Part shown: piece by piece, positions 9,701 to 17,698 of the stretch
How the letters are laid out: the number at the start of each line of letters is the position of its first letter
How positions within the stretch are numbered: position 1 is the stretch's first letter
From: an uncultured Clostridia bacterium
GTDB lineage: Bacteria; Bacillota; Clostridia; Christensenellales; Borkfalkiaceae
DNA: 37,732 nucleotides
Direction of reading: 5' to 3'
Assembly: GCA_947624805.1 (NCBI GenBank)
Contig: CANQLW010000009.1
Coordinates: forward strand, 1 to 37,732
Translations under genes and position numbers: made by a program
Notes under the pieces: generated by a model
Database searches by the model: none
What the model saw: the letters and a program-made list of their open reading frames with translations, nothing else
Told to the model about the DNA's origin: nothing

Positions 9701-12700
9701 CAAAACTGTAATTGGCAAGAGCGAGTTTGCCGTCGCCCTCGATCGTAAGTGTCTGCAAATTCGTGCAGCCGCCGAACACGCCTTGGGTAGCCAAGGATGT
9801 GCCTGTTCCGTCTTCAAGCACAACATCGGCAGAAAGGGTGACGGAGGTGATCTTCGTGCACCCGGCAAAGGCCGCTCTCCCGACCGTCGTCCCGCTTGCA
9901 AGCGTAACGTCCGTGAATCCTGTGTTGTAGAAGGAAGCTATCCCGATGTCCGCCACATTCTCAAAAGCGAAAGTGTCAAGATTTGTCTGGTTGTAGAAGG
10001 CATAATCGCCGATCGTCGCCTTCCCCTCACCTTCCGCAAAAGTCACGGAGATAATGGTCGCCGTCGACGTGGAGAATGCGCCACAGTTGGCAGTCGTCGC
10101 CCCGTATGTTCCGGTGCCGGCGTCCGAAATTTGCACGGAGGGATTCAGCACGATATCGGTCAATTTTGTCCCTGCAAACGCACTTACGCCGATATACAGG
10201 ACTTTGCTCAAATCAAATTCCTCGATGACCGTCGCATGGAAGGTATTGTTACCGACAGATGTCAGATTGTTGTTTTCTGCAAGTTCGACGGTTTTGAGAT
10301 TCGTGCAGCCGCGGAAAACGCCGTCGCTGCCATCCATTTCACCGAGCGCCGTCACGGAGGCGGGGATCTTGAAGGTCTTGATGCCCTTATCGTTCATGAA
10401 GAGGCCCGCGGAAAGTTTGGTCAGATTGCTGTTTTCGGGCAATGTGACGGTCGTATCCGTCACTGTTGCTGGAATGTTCGCAAACGCCTTTGCGCCCAGC
10501 GTCTCGAGCGAAGTTGCTTTTCCGAGATCGATGGCTGCAAGCGACAGGCCGCCGAAGGCATCTGCGCCGACGCTCGTCAGCTTGCTGCCTTCGGGTACGA
10601 CGAAGGAAGTGAGCGCGCTGCCTTGGAACGCCCCCTCGCCGATCTTGGTGAGTTCCGCATCGAAGTCAAAGGAAGTCAAAGCGCTGCAACCGTAGAAGGC
10701 CTTTGCGCCGATCTCCGTGAGCGGTGCATTGAAGGTGACGGAGGTAAGCGCCGTGCAGCCTTCAAAGGCATTGGCGGTCACCGTGGTCACCGTGTCGGGG
10801 AAGACGATGCTCTGAAGGTTCGTATTCGCCGCATAGAGCGTCCCGACTTCGGTGATCTCGGCCTCCGAGAAATCGCGCTCGAAGGGTTGCCCCGCATCCG
10901 CTTTATAGTCCTCAAATATGTAACTGGTCCTGCCGTAGGAGTAGATGACATAATCGGGATTCTCGTCGTCATCGAAGACGGTGGTATAGCGGACACCGTT
11001 TTCATATGTGAAATTGATGTCCCCGTTTCCCTGGAATGCGGAGGGCGAGACCTCGCGGATCCTGCTCCCGAGCGTGAAGTTCTTGACGCCCGTATGTGCA
11101 AATGCGAGATCGGCGACGTTGACGAGCACATCGAACCCTTTGAGTTCGGCGAGCTCGCTGCTCCCATAGAACATCATATACTTGACGTCCGAGAACGGCG
11201 TCCCCGTGAAATCAAAGCTCGTGAGCTGACATTGATAGAAGAGATAATCGCCGTAAGCCGAGACCTTTTCGGGCGCCTCGAAGGTCGGCGTGATATTGAC
11301 GAGCGCAAAGGCGAAGTTGCCGATCGTCCTGAGCGCACTGTCGAAATTGACATGGTGCAAGGCGCTTCCATAGAACGGAGCAAGTCCCGACAGAACATTA
11401 AGATCGGTCGTCGTTGCCGTTACGGAGCCGGACGCGAGGTCGTCGGGGGTTGCAAGCGCGGATCCGCCGAAATTCACAACATCTTTGAAATTGATCTCGC
11501 CTGCCTGTGTAAAGATGAATGCCGACGGGGAGACGTTCGCCCCATCCTCGATGGACACATCGAAAACACCCTGTGCACTGTCGCCCGCGCCTGCAAAGAT
11601 GCTCGTGCCGACGCTACCGTTTGCCGCCACGCCGAGCTTGAGGCTCTTCAACGCCGAAAGACTGAAGAAAGCGAAGTCGCCCAGCGTTTCGAGCTTTGCG
11701 TTGCCGAAATCGATCGATTCAACGGCAAGCGTCTTATTATTGCTCGCGCTCGCGCTCTGGTCCGTATTGAATACACCTGATGTTACGGAGGGCGTCGTTC
11801 CGTCGAGTGACTGGATCGTGCCGAATTCCTTGAGCGTGTCGGGGAATTTCACCGTTTTGAGAGCAGAAAGACTGACAAAAGAACCCGCGCAAACGGACTT
11901 GAGCTTCGTATCCGAAAAATCAAGCTCCGTGAGCGTCGTATTCGCCCACTGGCTGGTCCCGAACAGCTGTAACGATCCGATCGTCTCAAGAACTTTCGGG
12001 AAGTGAATGGTCTCGATGGCGGACAAATACTTAAAATCGATCGTGTTCGAAGTAAATTCCGCGATCTTTGTGTTGGAGAGGTCGAGCTCTTTCAACGCGC
12101 TGTTTATAAGATTCGTGGACGCAAAGGAACGGATCGACTCCACCGATGCGGGGAATTTATATGTCGCCACATTCTGGAATGCCGCGAGCGATCCGATCTC
12201 TTTGAGATAAAGTGCATTCGAAAGATCGACTTCCGTAAAGAGCGGTAAAGCCGTCCCATTCGTAGGAGCGCTGAATTTCGTGAGCCGTGCCCCGACGGGG
12301 ATCTCGATGGAAGCGAGCTGTTGTGCCCCATCGAAAATGCAGGACGGGAGCTCGATCAAAGCAAGCGGAACACGGAAGCTCGTCAAGCCCGCCCCCTCTT
12401 CGGTCTGCGCAAAGGCATACTGCCCGAGATACTGCAAGGTATCGGGAAGCGCTACAGAAGTGAGCGCGACGGTGTTGCTGAAGGTCGCCGCCTCGTGGAT
12501 CTCCTGAAGTTTGCTGCCCTTCTCAAAGGTCACAGCGGTAAGTTTCACCGCGGAATGGAAAAGACCGTCCTTCTGGGGATATCCTGTCGGATGGCCGGGA
12601 TTGATCTCCGTCCAGATGAGTTTGACCGATGCGGGGAAATAGGCGGTTTCCACATCGGCAAAATAGGAGCCCGTAGAGACGTCGTTGACGTCAAGAACCG

Positions 12701-13634
12701 CTTCAACGGGAACACCTTCATAATAAGCGGGATAATAGAGCGCCGCGGAGGATCCGAGCTGCTCGCCCGTGATGTGTGCGGCATAGAACGCCGAAGAGAA
12801 AGCAAGCTCCGTCGCCATCTCGCGCGAGGTCCCCTCACCGAAGTCGGCGGGGGTCATCGAATCGAACTCCATACCATTATTATAGAGGTTCACGGTGAGA
12901 TCGTACGAAGCGATCGAATCGACCTCCGTCGCCGTGAAGAATGAGCCGTCCGCACGGTTCACATATCCGCCCAAAACGACCTGATCCTTCAGGACATCGC
13001 CCTCATCGAATTCGAACGCGATCGTCTGCCCGAAGTCAAACGTCTTCGTGGAATACGCCTCCTCTGCCCCGGGAAGATAGAAGTTCACAGTCGTCGTGAT
13101 CTTTGTCCACTTCGCCTGCAGATCGTACTCCCCGACAGTCCCGTTCCCGACCGCCGTCACGACCTCATTCGTCGCCGCGTCGACATAGCCGTCGAAACGG
13201 TAGCCGTACTTTTCAGGCGTGACAAGCGTGAAGTCGTCTTCAACGGTATAGCTTGCAGGATTGCTCGTCCCCTCGGGAAGCGTGCCGCCGTCATAATCAT
13301 AGGCAACGGAATAATGGACGATCGTCCACTGTGCCTTGACAGTGACGCTGTCGGCATATACGCCGTCCGTCTTCTCGGGAAGCTCCCAGCCTTCGAACGT
13401 GTAGCCGAGGCGGGACACATCGTTATACCCGAGGTCCTCCAATGCAGCCTCAATGTCGCCGTCAGGGTCCATATCGAAACTGCTCGCCGAGGAGCTGTTC
13501 AGGGTACCGCCGTTGAAGTCGACTGTGACGACTGTCGTCTCGGATTTGGTCTCGCACGCGGCGAAAATCCCGAGACTCAGCGCAGCGACTGCAAGAAGCA
13601 ATGCCGTGAACAATTTTTTGCCGAATCGTTTCAT
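6795..13634 (-). CDS. Giant BspA-like LRR_5 repeat surface protein, putative lipoprotein with N-terminal InlB (Listeria-Bacteroides) repeats, ~2279 aa
   Basis: ORF 6795..13658; start placed at ATG 13634 (MKRFGKKLFTALLLAVAALSLGIFAACETK) because of SD AGGAGG 5 nt upstream. Signal peptide with plausible lipobox Cys. N-terminal VTVDFNGGTLN...GYTFEGWELPEK... repeats typical of InlB B-repeats. Dozens of LRR_5 motifs (IGxxAFxxCxxLxxVxLPxSV). Confidence 0.93.
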   Translation of the reverse strand: MKRFGKKLFTALLLAVAALSLGIFAACETKSETTVVTVDFNGGTLNSSSASSFDMDPDGDIEAALEDLGYNDVSRLGYTFEGWELPEKTDGVYADSVTVKAQWTIVHYSVAYDYDGGTLPEGTSNPASYTVEDDFTLVTPEKYGYRFDGYVDAATNEVVTAVGNGTVGEYDLQAKWTKITTTVNFYLPGAEEAYSTKTFDFGQTIAFEFDEGDVLKDQVVLGGYVNRADGSFFTATEVDSIASYDLTVNLYNNGMEFDSMTPADFGEGTSREMATELAFSSAFYAAHITGEQLGSSAALYYPAYYEGVPVEAVLDVNDVSTGSYFADVETAYFPASVKLIWTEINPGHPTGYPQKDGLFHSAVKLTAVTFEKGSKLQEIHEAATFSNTVALTSVALPDTLQYLGQYAFAQTEEGAGLTSFRVPLALIELPSCIFDGAQQLASIEIPVGARLTKFSAPTNGTALPLFTEVDLSNALYLKEIGSLAAFQNVATYKFPASVESIRSFASTNLINSALKELDLSNTKIAEFTSNTIDFKYLSAIETIHFPKVLETIGSLQLFGTSQWANTTLTELDFSDTKLKSVCAGSFVSLSALKTVKFPDTLKEFGTIQSLDGTTPSVTSGVFNTDQSASASNNKTLAVESIDFGNAKLETLGDFAFFSLSALKSLKLGVAANGSVGTSIFAGAGDSAQGVFDVSIEDGANVSPSAFIFTQAGEINFKDVVNFGGSALATPDDLASGSVTATTTDLNVLSGLAPFYGSALHHVNFDSALRTIGNFAFALVNITPTFEAPEKVSAYGDYLFYQCQLTSFDFTGTPFSDVKYMMFYGSSELAELKGFDVLVNVADLAFAHTGVKNFTLGSRIREVSPSAFQGNGDINFTYENGVRYTTVFDDDENPDYVIYSYGRTSYIFEDYKADAGQPFERDFSEAEITEVGTLYAANTNLQSIVFPDTVTTVTANAFEGCTALTSVTFNAPLTEIGAKAFYGCSALTSFDFDAELTKIGEGAFQGSALTSFVVPEGSKLTSVGADAFGGLSLAAIDLGKATSLETLGAKAFANIPATVTDTTVTLPENSNLTKLSAGLFMNDKGIKTFKIPASVTALGEMDGSDGVFRGCTNLKTVELAENNNLTSVGNNTFHATVIEEFDLSKVLYIGVSAFAGTKLTDIVLNPSVQISDAGTGTYGATTANCGAFSTSTATIISVTFAEGEGKATIGDYAFYNQTNLDTFAFENVADIGIASFYNTGFTDVTLASGTTVGRAAFAGCTKITSVTLSADVVLEDGTGTSLATQGVFGGCTNLQTLTIEGDGKLALANYSFASCAKLETVPFDKISSIGTACFYSCSKVVSASGDLDLSGVSYIGGAAFAGCTAIKSIILASDVVIGDGSSTSTTSRGAFAGNTNLASVMFAEGEGKATIGAYAFYGDAKLASVTFAEGEGKATIGAYAFYGNTALKTLDFTKVASVGNDAFHLGSYGASNGFTNADLSGLTEIADKAFYNQSFTSLDLTSIDSIGASAFYGNKALSSLTLKEGVTLGKAAFADATALETLALPNGVTFTDGSSNSGENRGAFGGCTALESVTFGGMTELGAYAFYGCTALTSVDVDHVAKLGNYVFSGCSALQEAVIPAGLEVIPQRAFENCVGIMGVEIPASVTEIGTSAFQGCIKLFLVVNKSSLKLTIGDTGNGYVAAYAITITDEGELEGAFPTSEDGNYSFMTADDAYFLIGYKGSETNLTLPESIKLASGETIDTYGIGDYAFYNNANLKSITLPEDLTSIGNYAFQGCTALTTVTIPASVKSIGNYAFTGATKLESVTFAGTSTCTSIGIAAFQATALKSITIPASVQTIANGTKREEGVFYNCKSLATVDFEEGSALLNIPAYGFYQCTALQTFDFGALGSLQEIGKYAFYEDAALDLELSVPASVTLIGEDAFFKCTKIKSLTFNPKADGTYEATHIEKGSFAGCSALQTLSLPATFVLTAGSNAGSSATSPGNSNGAFGWCTGLTSVDLNGRTSVSAYTFYGCTSLETVNNYSNLTALGDYAFYQTKLSSFAVPDSLVSIGQSVFRKSASLKEVTFGSNPSIESIGNYAFAETGLTTVTIPATVTTLGQYVFQKCTSLAEIVFADGSVLESIGNYAFSETAITSITLPASVKTLGTNVFNKCASLVTVDLSATQITALGASLFEMASTSATALTTVKLPSTLTADALNANAIFKNCAKLTDIWFAGDAVLANPAKTSSNRIFYGCNSLTIHVKDASKYEEGAFKSQFSVTNADATFVNIEAADADEQA
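9309..9458. repeat. Two-copy ~75-bp tandem repeat inside the LRR gene
   Basis: accatagaatgcgtaggcaccga... starts at 9309 and again at 9384 (period 75 bp = 25 aa). By-eye alignment gives about 8 differences in 75. Encodes LASV[M/T]FAEGEGKATIGAYAFYG twice. Confidence 0.8.
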
Positions 13635-13683
13635 ACCTACCTCCTCTTCCGCAGACACACTGCCGCGGATGAACCTATAAAAT

Positions 13684-13923
13684 TTATAACCAAAGAAAAT
13701 AAAGTAAGAAGAATGCCGCCGAGACGCCGATCAGAAGACAGACCAGCGGGAGCGCAACAGAAAACCAGGTCGCCCGCCGCAGCGCCTTTTTTTCTTTCGG
13801 CGTTCTGCGTGCATATGCTTTTTTCCCTTCCTGCTGCGATTCGGATTCATACCATCGGAATCCCTCGACATTCATATCGACGATCGTTCTGCCGTCATCG
13901 TCTGAATATTCCTTCTTCTTCAC
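13684..13923 (-). CDS. Small hypothetical protein with one or more C-terminal TM segments, 79 aa (GTG start)
   Basis: MKKKEYSDDDGRTIVDMNVEGFRWYESESQQEGKKAYARRTPKEKKALRRATWFSVALPLVCLLIGVSAAFFLLYFLWL: charged N-terminus, hydrophobic C-terminus, lies between same-strand genes. Confidence 0.6.
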   Translation of the reverse strand: MKKKEYSDDDGRTIVDMNVEGFRWYESESQQEGKKAYARRTPKEKKALRRATWFSVALPLVCLLIGVSAAFFLLYFLWL

Positions 13924-13947
13924 GATACATTCACCGGATAAGTTTTC

Positions 13948-13982
13948 TCTCGCATCGTTGCTGTTTATGCAACGATGCGAGA
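13948..13982. repeat. Perfect 14-bp inverted repeat (hairpin)
   Basis: TCTCGCATCGTTGC-tgtttat-GCAACGATGCGAGA. Confidence 0.85.
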
Positions 13983-13998
13983 CAGGGCGCGCCCTGTC
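13981..13998. repeat. Perfect 18-bp palindrome GACAGGGCGCGCCCTGTC
   Basis: Self-complementary, overlaps the right arm of the preceding hairpin by 2 bp. Confidence 0.85.
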
Positions 13999-14322
13999 GA
14001 AAAATTTGTTTTATTGATTTTATCATATTATAATTTGGAAGTCAAACAAATGCATCAACTTGTTTTCCCCCAAATTTTTATAATTTCTATAATTTTTACT
14101 TATGGATGAAAGTTTTTAGAAAATTTCACAAAAAATGAAAATTGATAACTTTTTTACCGTCGAAATATTCGTAGAAAATGTATTTTTGCCGATTTTATGC
14201 ACTTTACGCAAAATATTCTAATCTTTTGAAATAGTTGTATAAAAAGGTATATATACACTATGATAATTTATAAAATGTACTTCGACTCAAATAATTCAAT
14301 GATTTATTCCTCTGAAAAAACA

Positions 14323-14351
14323 TTGATTTTATATGCATTCTATGATATAAT
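14323..14351 (+). promoter_or_regulatory. Sigma-A promoter for the DUF1848 gene: TTGATT-N17-TATAAT
   Basis: -35 14323-14328, -10 14346-14351, followed by SD CGGAGG and ATG at 14373. Confidence 0.75.
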
Positions 14352-14372
14352 CTTGTCGAACGGAGGCGTCAT

Positions 14373-15314
14373 ATGATTCTGAATGTCGGACTTCGGACGG
14401 ACATCGTCCATCATTATCACGACTGGCTTTTCAACCGTTTCGAGGAGGGATTTGTCTACGCGCGGAACCCCCTCTTCCCCTATCGGATCAACTCCTATCT
14501 GTTGAAGCCCGACAAGATCGACGCGGTCGTTTTCTGCTCAAAAAACTATGCTCACGCACTCGACCGTCTCCCCGCGATCACCGAGCATTACAGGACATTT
14601 TTCTTCTATACGATCACCGCTTACGACACCGATCTCGAGCCCGCGATTCCCTTAAAGGAGGAGAGCATCAGGACCCTCAAGACGCTGTCGGGGCTCGTCG
14701 GGCGGAACAAACTCGTCTGGCGCTACGACCCCGTTCTGCTCACGAAAAAGTACACCGTGGAGTATCATCTCGGGATGTTTGAATCTCTCGCGGCACAGAT
14801 CTCCCCTTATGTCAGCCGTTGTGCATTCTCCTTTGTGGAGATGTTCATCAAGATCAACCAGCGGATCCGCGACATCATCCCGCTCACGAAGGAGGACAAG
14901 CTCCGCCTTGCCGAGGGAATGGGAAAAATCGCGGAGAAATACGATCTCCCCCTGCAAATTTGCTGTTCGGAGGCGGGATATGAGGATTTCGGGATCAAAA
15001 AGGAGGGCTGTCTGACGCTGGACGGATTGGGGAAGGCAAATAATTGCCACTTCAAGACCCTGCCGCACAAGGGAAACAAGGCGGGCTGTCTGTGCTACGA
15101 GAGCCGCGACATCGGCTATTACGACTCCTGCCCGAGTGAATGCAAATACTGCAACGCAAACCGCGGAATCGAAAACGTGAGCGTGAATTTCGCCCTGCAC
15201 GATCCGTCCTCCCCTCTTCTGATCGGGAAGGTCAGGAAGGGCGACATGATCCTGCAAGGCGTTCAGAACAGCATCATCCTGCACGACGGACGGCAGATCT
15301 CTCTCTTCGATTAA
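14373..15314 (+). CDS. DUF1848 domain-containing protein (Cys-rich, putative Fe-S)
   Basis: 313 aa, DUF1848-like throughout, with C-terminal Cys motif GCLCYESRDIGYYDSCPSECKYCNAN; own promoter and SD. Confidence 0.88.
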   Translation: MILNVGLRTDIVHHYHDWLFNRFEEGFVYARNPLFPYRINSYLLKPDKIDAVVFCSKNYAHALDRLPAITEHYRTFFFYTITAYDTDLEPAIPLKEESIRTLKTLSGLVGRNKLVWRYDPVLLTKKYTVEYHLGMFESLAAQISPYVSRCAFSFVEMFIKINQRIRDIIPLTKEDKLRLAEGMGKIAEKYDLPLQICCSEAGYEDFGIKKEGCLTLDGLGKANNCHFKTLPHKGNKAGCLCYESRDIGYYDSCPSECKYCNANRGIENVSVNFALHDPSSPLLIGKVRKGDMILQGVQNSIILHDGRQISLFD

Positions 15315-15331
15315 ACCTAATATGTGGTAAG

Positions 15332-15362
15332 ACGGCGCTCCCGTGATCTGTGGGAGCGCCGT
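15332..15362. terminator. Hairpin between convergent genes, probable (bidirectional) terminator
   Basis: ACGGCGCTCCC-gtgatctgt-GGGAGCGCCGT, 11-bp perfect stem between the + DUF1848 stop and the - methyltransferase stop; weak U-tract. Confidence 0.6.
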
Positions 15363-15380
15363 TCCTGTATGACTCATCCG

Positions 15381-16253
15381 TCAATCGAGGTCCTTTTTTA
15401 TCTTTGCGAGGAAGAACCCTTCATAGTCCCCCGTCGGCATGACACAGACGGTCCCCCCGGGAGAGGGAAGCAGGGGGAGCCCCTCAAACGGCCTGACGGG
15501 GACAAGGCTCGCCCCGCCCTCTTTCAGGACTCTGCCGAGCACATCCCCGTTCTCGCGCCGTAGCACGGAACAGGTGGAATAGACCATCTCTCCGCCCTTT
15601 TTCAGGAGCTTTAATGCCTTTTTGAGCAGTCTCTCCTGCGTCGAAGCGAGGCGACCGACATAGGCATCGTCGATACGCACGGGACGGCCCGCGATCACGG
15701 TCCCGCTCCCGCTGCAAGGCGCGTCGAGCAAGATCTTGTCAAAGGAAAAGAATTCGCTGAGCGAGCCCGCATCGCACAGCATCGGCGTGACCCGCCCCGC
15801 GCCCTGTCTGTTGAGATTGAACAGAAGTCTTTGATAGCGTACTTTATCCCGCTCGCACGCCGTGATGAGCGCCCCGCCCTGCGAGAGCGCGGCAAGCTCC
15901 GTCGTCTTCCCGCCCGGCGCAGCCGTCATATCGAGAATGCTTTCCCCGCGCTTCGGGTCAAGATAGAGCGGCGGAAGCATCGAGGAGAGGCTCTGCAAAT
16001 AGATCTTTCCGTCACGGTAGAGCTCCGTCGCGGTGAGGTTTTCCTCTCTTGCATCCCGCAGAATGAGCGCATCCCCGTACCACGGCACCTCTTCATAGGA
16101 AAAACCCGCCTGTTTCAGGGCGAATTTCCCCTCTTCGGCGGTGATTTTCAGTGTATTGAAGCGCAAAGTTACAGGGCGGGCGACATAACCCGCCATGATT
16201 TGGGCGGCAGTCTCCTCCCCGTAATCGGCGATGAGCAGGTCGTTGAGCGTCAT
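15381..16253 (-). CDS. RsmB/RsmF-family (NOL1/NOP2/Sun) rRNA cytosine-C5 methyltransferase
   Basis: DMTAAPGGKTTELAAL, ILLDAPCSGSGT and VYSTCSV motifs. ATG at 16253 overlaps the upstream stop as ATGA (track start 16271). Confidence 0.9.
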   Translation of the reverse strand: MTLNDLLIADYGEETAAQIMAGYVARPVTLRFNTLKITAEEGKFALKQAGFSYEEVPWYGDALILRDAREENLTATELYRDGKIYLQSLSSMLPPLYLDPKRGESILDMTAAPGGKTTELAALSQGGALITACERDKVRYQRLLFNLNRQGAGRVTPMLCDAGSLSEFFSFDKILLDAPCSGSGTVIAGRPVRIDDAYVGRLASTQERLLKKALKLLKKGGEMVYSTCSVLRRENGDVLGRVLKEGGASLVPVRPFEGLPLLPSPGGTVCVMPTGDYEGFFLAKIKKDLD

Positions 16254-16723
16254 TTGATCGAAGCGATCCACTCGTCGATCGTCTGTTCGGGCGTGCAGAG
16301 CGTCTTATCGTTATACTTGACATTCAGAAGCTGTCCGACAGTGGCTCCGCGGAGCGCTCTTTTGAGGTCGCTCGGCGTATGTCCGAGCCAGCCGCCGTTG
16401 GTCGCGAACGGATAGACGGTCTTCCCTTTCCAGTTTACCGTTTTCAGGAAGGTACGCACGGCGGGCGCATAGGTGTACCACCACACGGGCGTGCCGAGGA
16501 TGATCGTATCGTACTCCTGTGCATTGACGGCAAGCGGATACAGCTGGGGCGTATAGCCGCTCTCAACTTCCCGTTTTCCGAGACTCACGAGCACATCGTA
16601 ATCGTCTGTATATGCCTTGACCGTTCTGATCTCCGCCAGATCCGCTCCTATGGCACGGGCAATGCGCTTTGCGATCGCACGGGTGTTTCCGCCGAAAGAA
16701 TAATAAACGACAAGTTTTTTCAT
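16250..16723 (-). CDS. Flavodoxin
   Basis: MKKLVVYYSFGGNTRAIAKRIA N-terminal FMN-loop motif; TIILGTPVWWYTYAPAVRTFL; 157 aa. Confidence 0.9.
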   Translation of the reverse strand: MKKLVVYYSFGGNTRAIAKRIARAIGADLAEIRTVKAYTDDYDVLVSLGKREVESGYTPQLYPLAVNAQEYDTIILGTPVWWYTYAPAVRTFLKTVNWKGKTVYPFATNGGWLGHTPSDLKRALRGATVGQLLNVKYNDKTLCTPEQTIDEWIASIK

Positions 16724-16733
16724 GGGTCACCTC

Positions 16734-17684
16734 TCAATAAAATGTTGCAACTTCATCATCCTGCGACAACGGTTCGCACCGCTCGATGGTGAAGACTTTC
16801 AGAACGGGTCCCTCTCCCTCGTAGAGTTCATGATATTCGTGATCGATACGGGCCGTGACGACCACCCAATCCTGCAAACGGAAATGCAGGGAGGGATCGA
16901 TAAGGCAGATGAGCCCGTTGAAGGCGATATCCGCGGCGCAACAGGTCATGATGTACCGTCCGACGCCGATCGTCCCCGCCTTCATTTTGCGGTCTTCGAC
17001 GACAAAGCCCTTGAATTTGACGGTTTTTCCCTCGTATTTTGCCCCGTCTTCCCGCAGATCGCGGTAAAAATAGGCATAATCCCTGTCTTGGATCTCGATC
17101 ACGGGTGCATTGATATCAAAGGGAAGCGGATCCTCGATATCATCGTATTCCGCCCTACCGCCGACATATTCATAGACGATATCGGGACGGCGGGAAACGG
17201 CACGGACGATCTTGTGGAACTCCTTCTTATCCATCCCCTCCTGAAACCTGTTGAAGACGATCATGTCGGCATATTGGATCTTATCAAAGACGAGTTGCCG
17301 CATATTCATGTTATAGCTCAAAAAGGTATTGGCGTCGAAGAAACACATCACCTGCGCAATCAGCCAGCCGTCGGGCATCGCCTCGAAGAATTTATCCAGC
17401 GGGAGCATTCCGTTCCACTCCACGACGACGCGCTCCGCTCCTGCGTCGTTGGCGATCTTACGGAGATTTTTTGCAGTCAGGCCCTTTTCATCGACCGTAG
17501 CGACGGAGAACTTTCGCACGACAAAGCGGGAAGGAGCATATTCCTCTTCCCCCTCTTCGGCGACGAGCAAGAGCGTACGCTCTCCCGAATCGAACCGCTC
17601 GTCCTCAAAAGTCTCCTGAATGAATTTTGTCTTTCCCGCATCGAGAAATCCGAGAAAGAGATAAACGGGAATTTCTCTCGGCAT
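16734..17684 (-). CDS. COG0523/CobW-like P-loop GTPase lacking CxCC, fused to a DUF1980 (TIGR03943/YcgQ-like) C-terminal domain
   Basis: N-terminal IPVYLFLGFLDAGKTKFIQETF Walker A; no CxCC motif; C-terminal VKFKGFVVEDRKMKAGTIGVGRYIMTCCAADIAFNGLICLIDPSLHFRLQDWVVVTARID resembling the YcgQ/DUF1980 CCAAD core. Confidence 0.78.
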   Translation of the reverse strand: MPREIPVYLFLGFLDAGKTKFIQETFEDERFDSGERTLLLVAEEGEEEYAPSRFVVRKFSVATVDEKGLTAKNLRKIANDAGAERVVVEWNGMLPLDKFFEAMPDGWLIAQVMCFFDANTFLSYNMNMRQLVFDKIQYADMIVFNRFQEGMDKKEFHKIVRAVSRRPDIVYEYVGGRAEYDDIEDPLPFDINAPVIEIQDRDYAYFYRDLREDGAKYEGKTVKFKGFVVEDRKMKAGTIGVGRYIMTCCAADIAFNGLICLIDPSLHFRLQDWVVVTARIDHEYHELYEGEGPVLKVFTIERCEPLSQDDEVATFY

Positions 17685-17698
17685 AACCTACCTCTTGC

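Noticed and set aside
9246-11780. Plus-strand 844-aa ORF (and 724..1950, 2188..2931, 7797..8975)
   Set aside because: Antisense to LRR_5 coding sequence. The repetitive-looking protein (e.g. RRAAAEGIxAD) mirrors the LRR periodicity and is not an independent gene.
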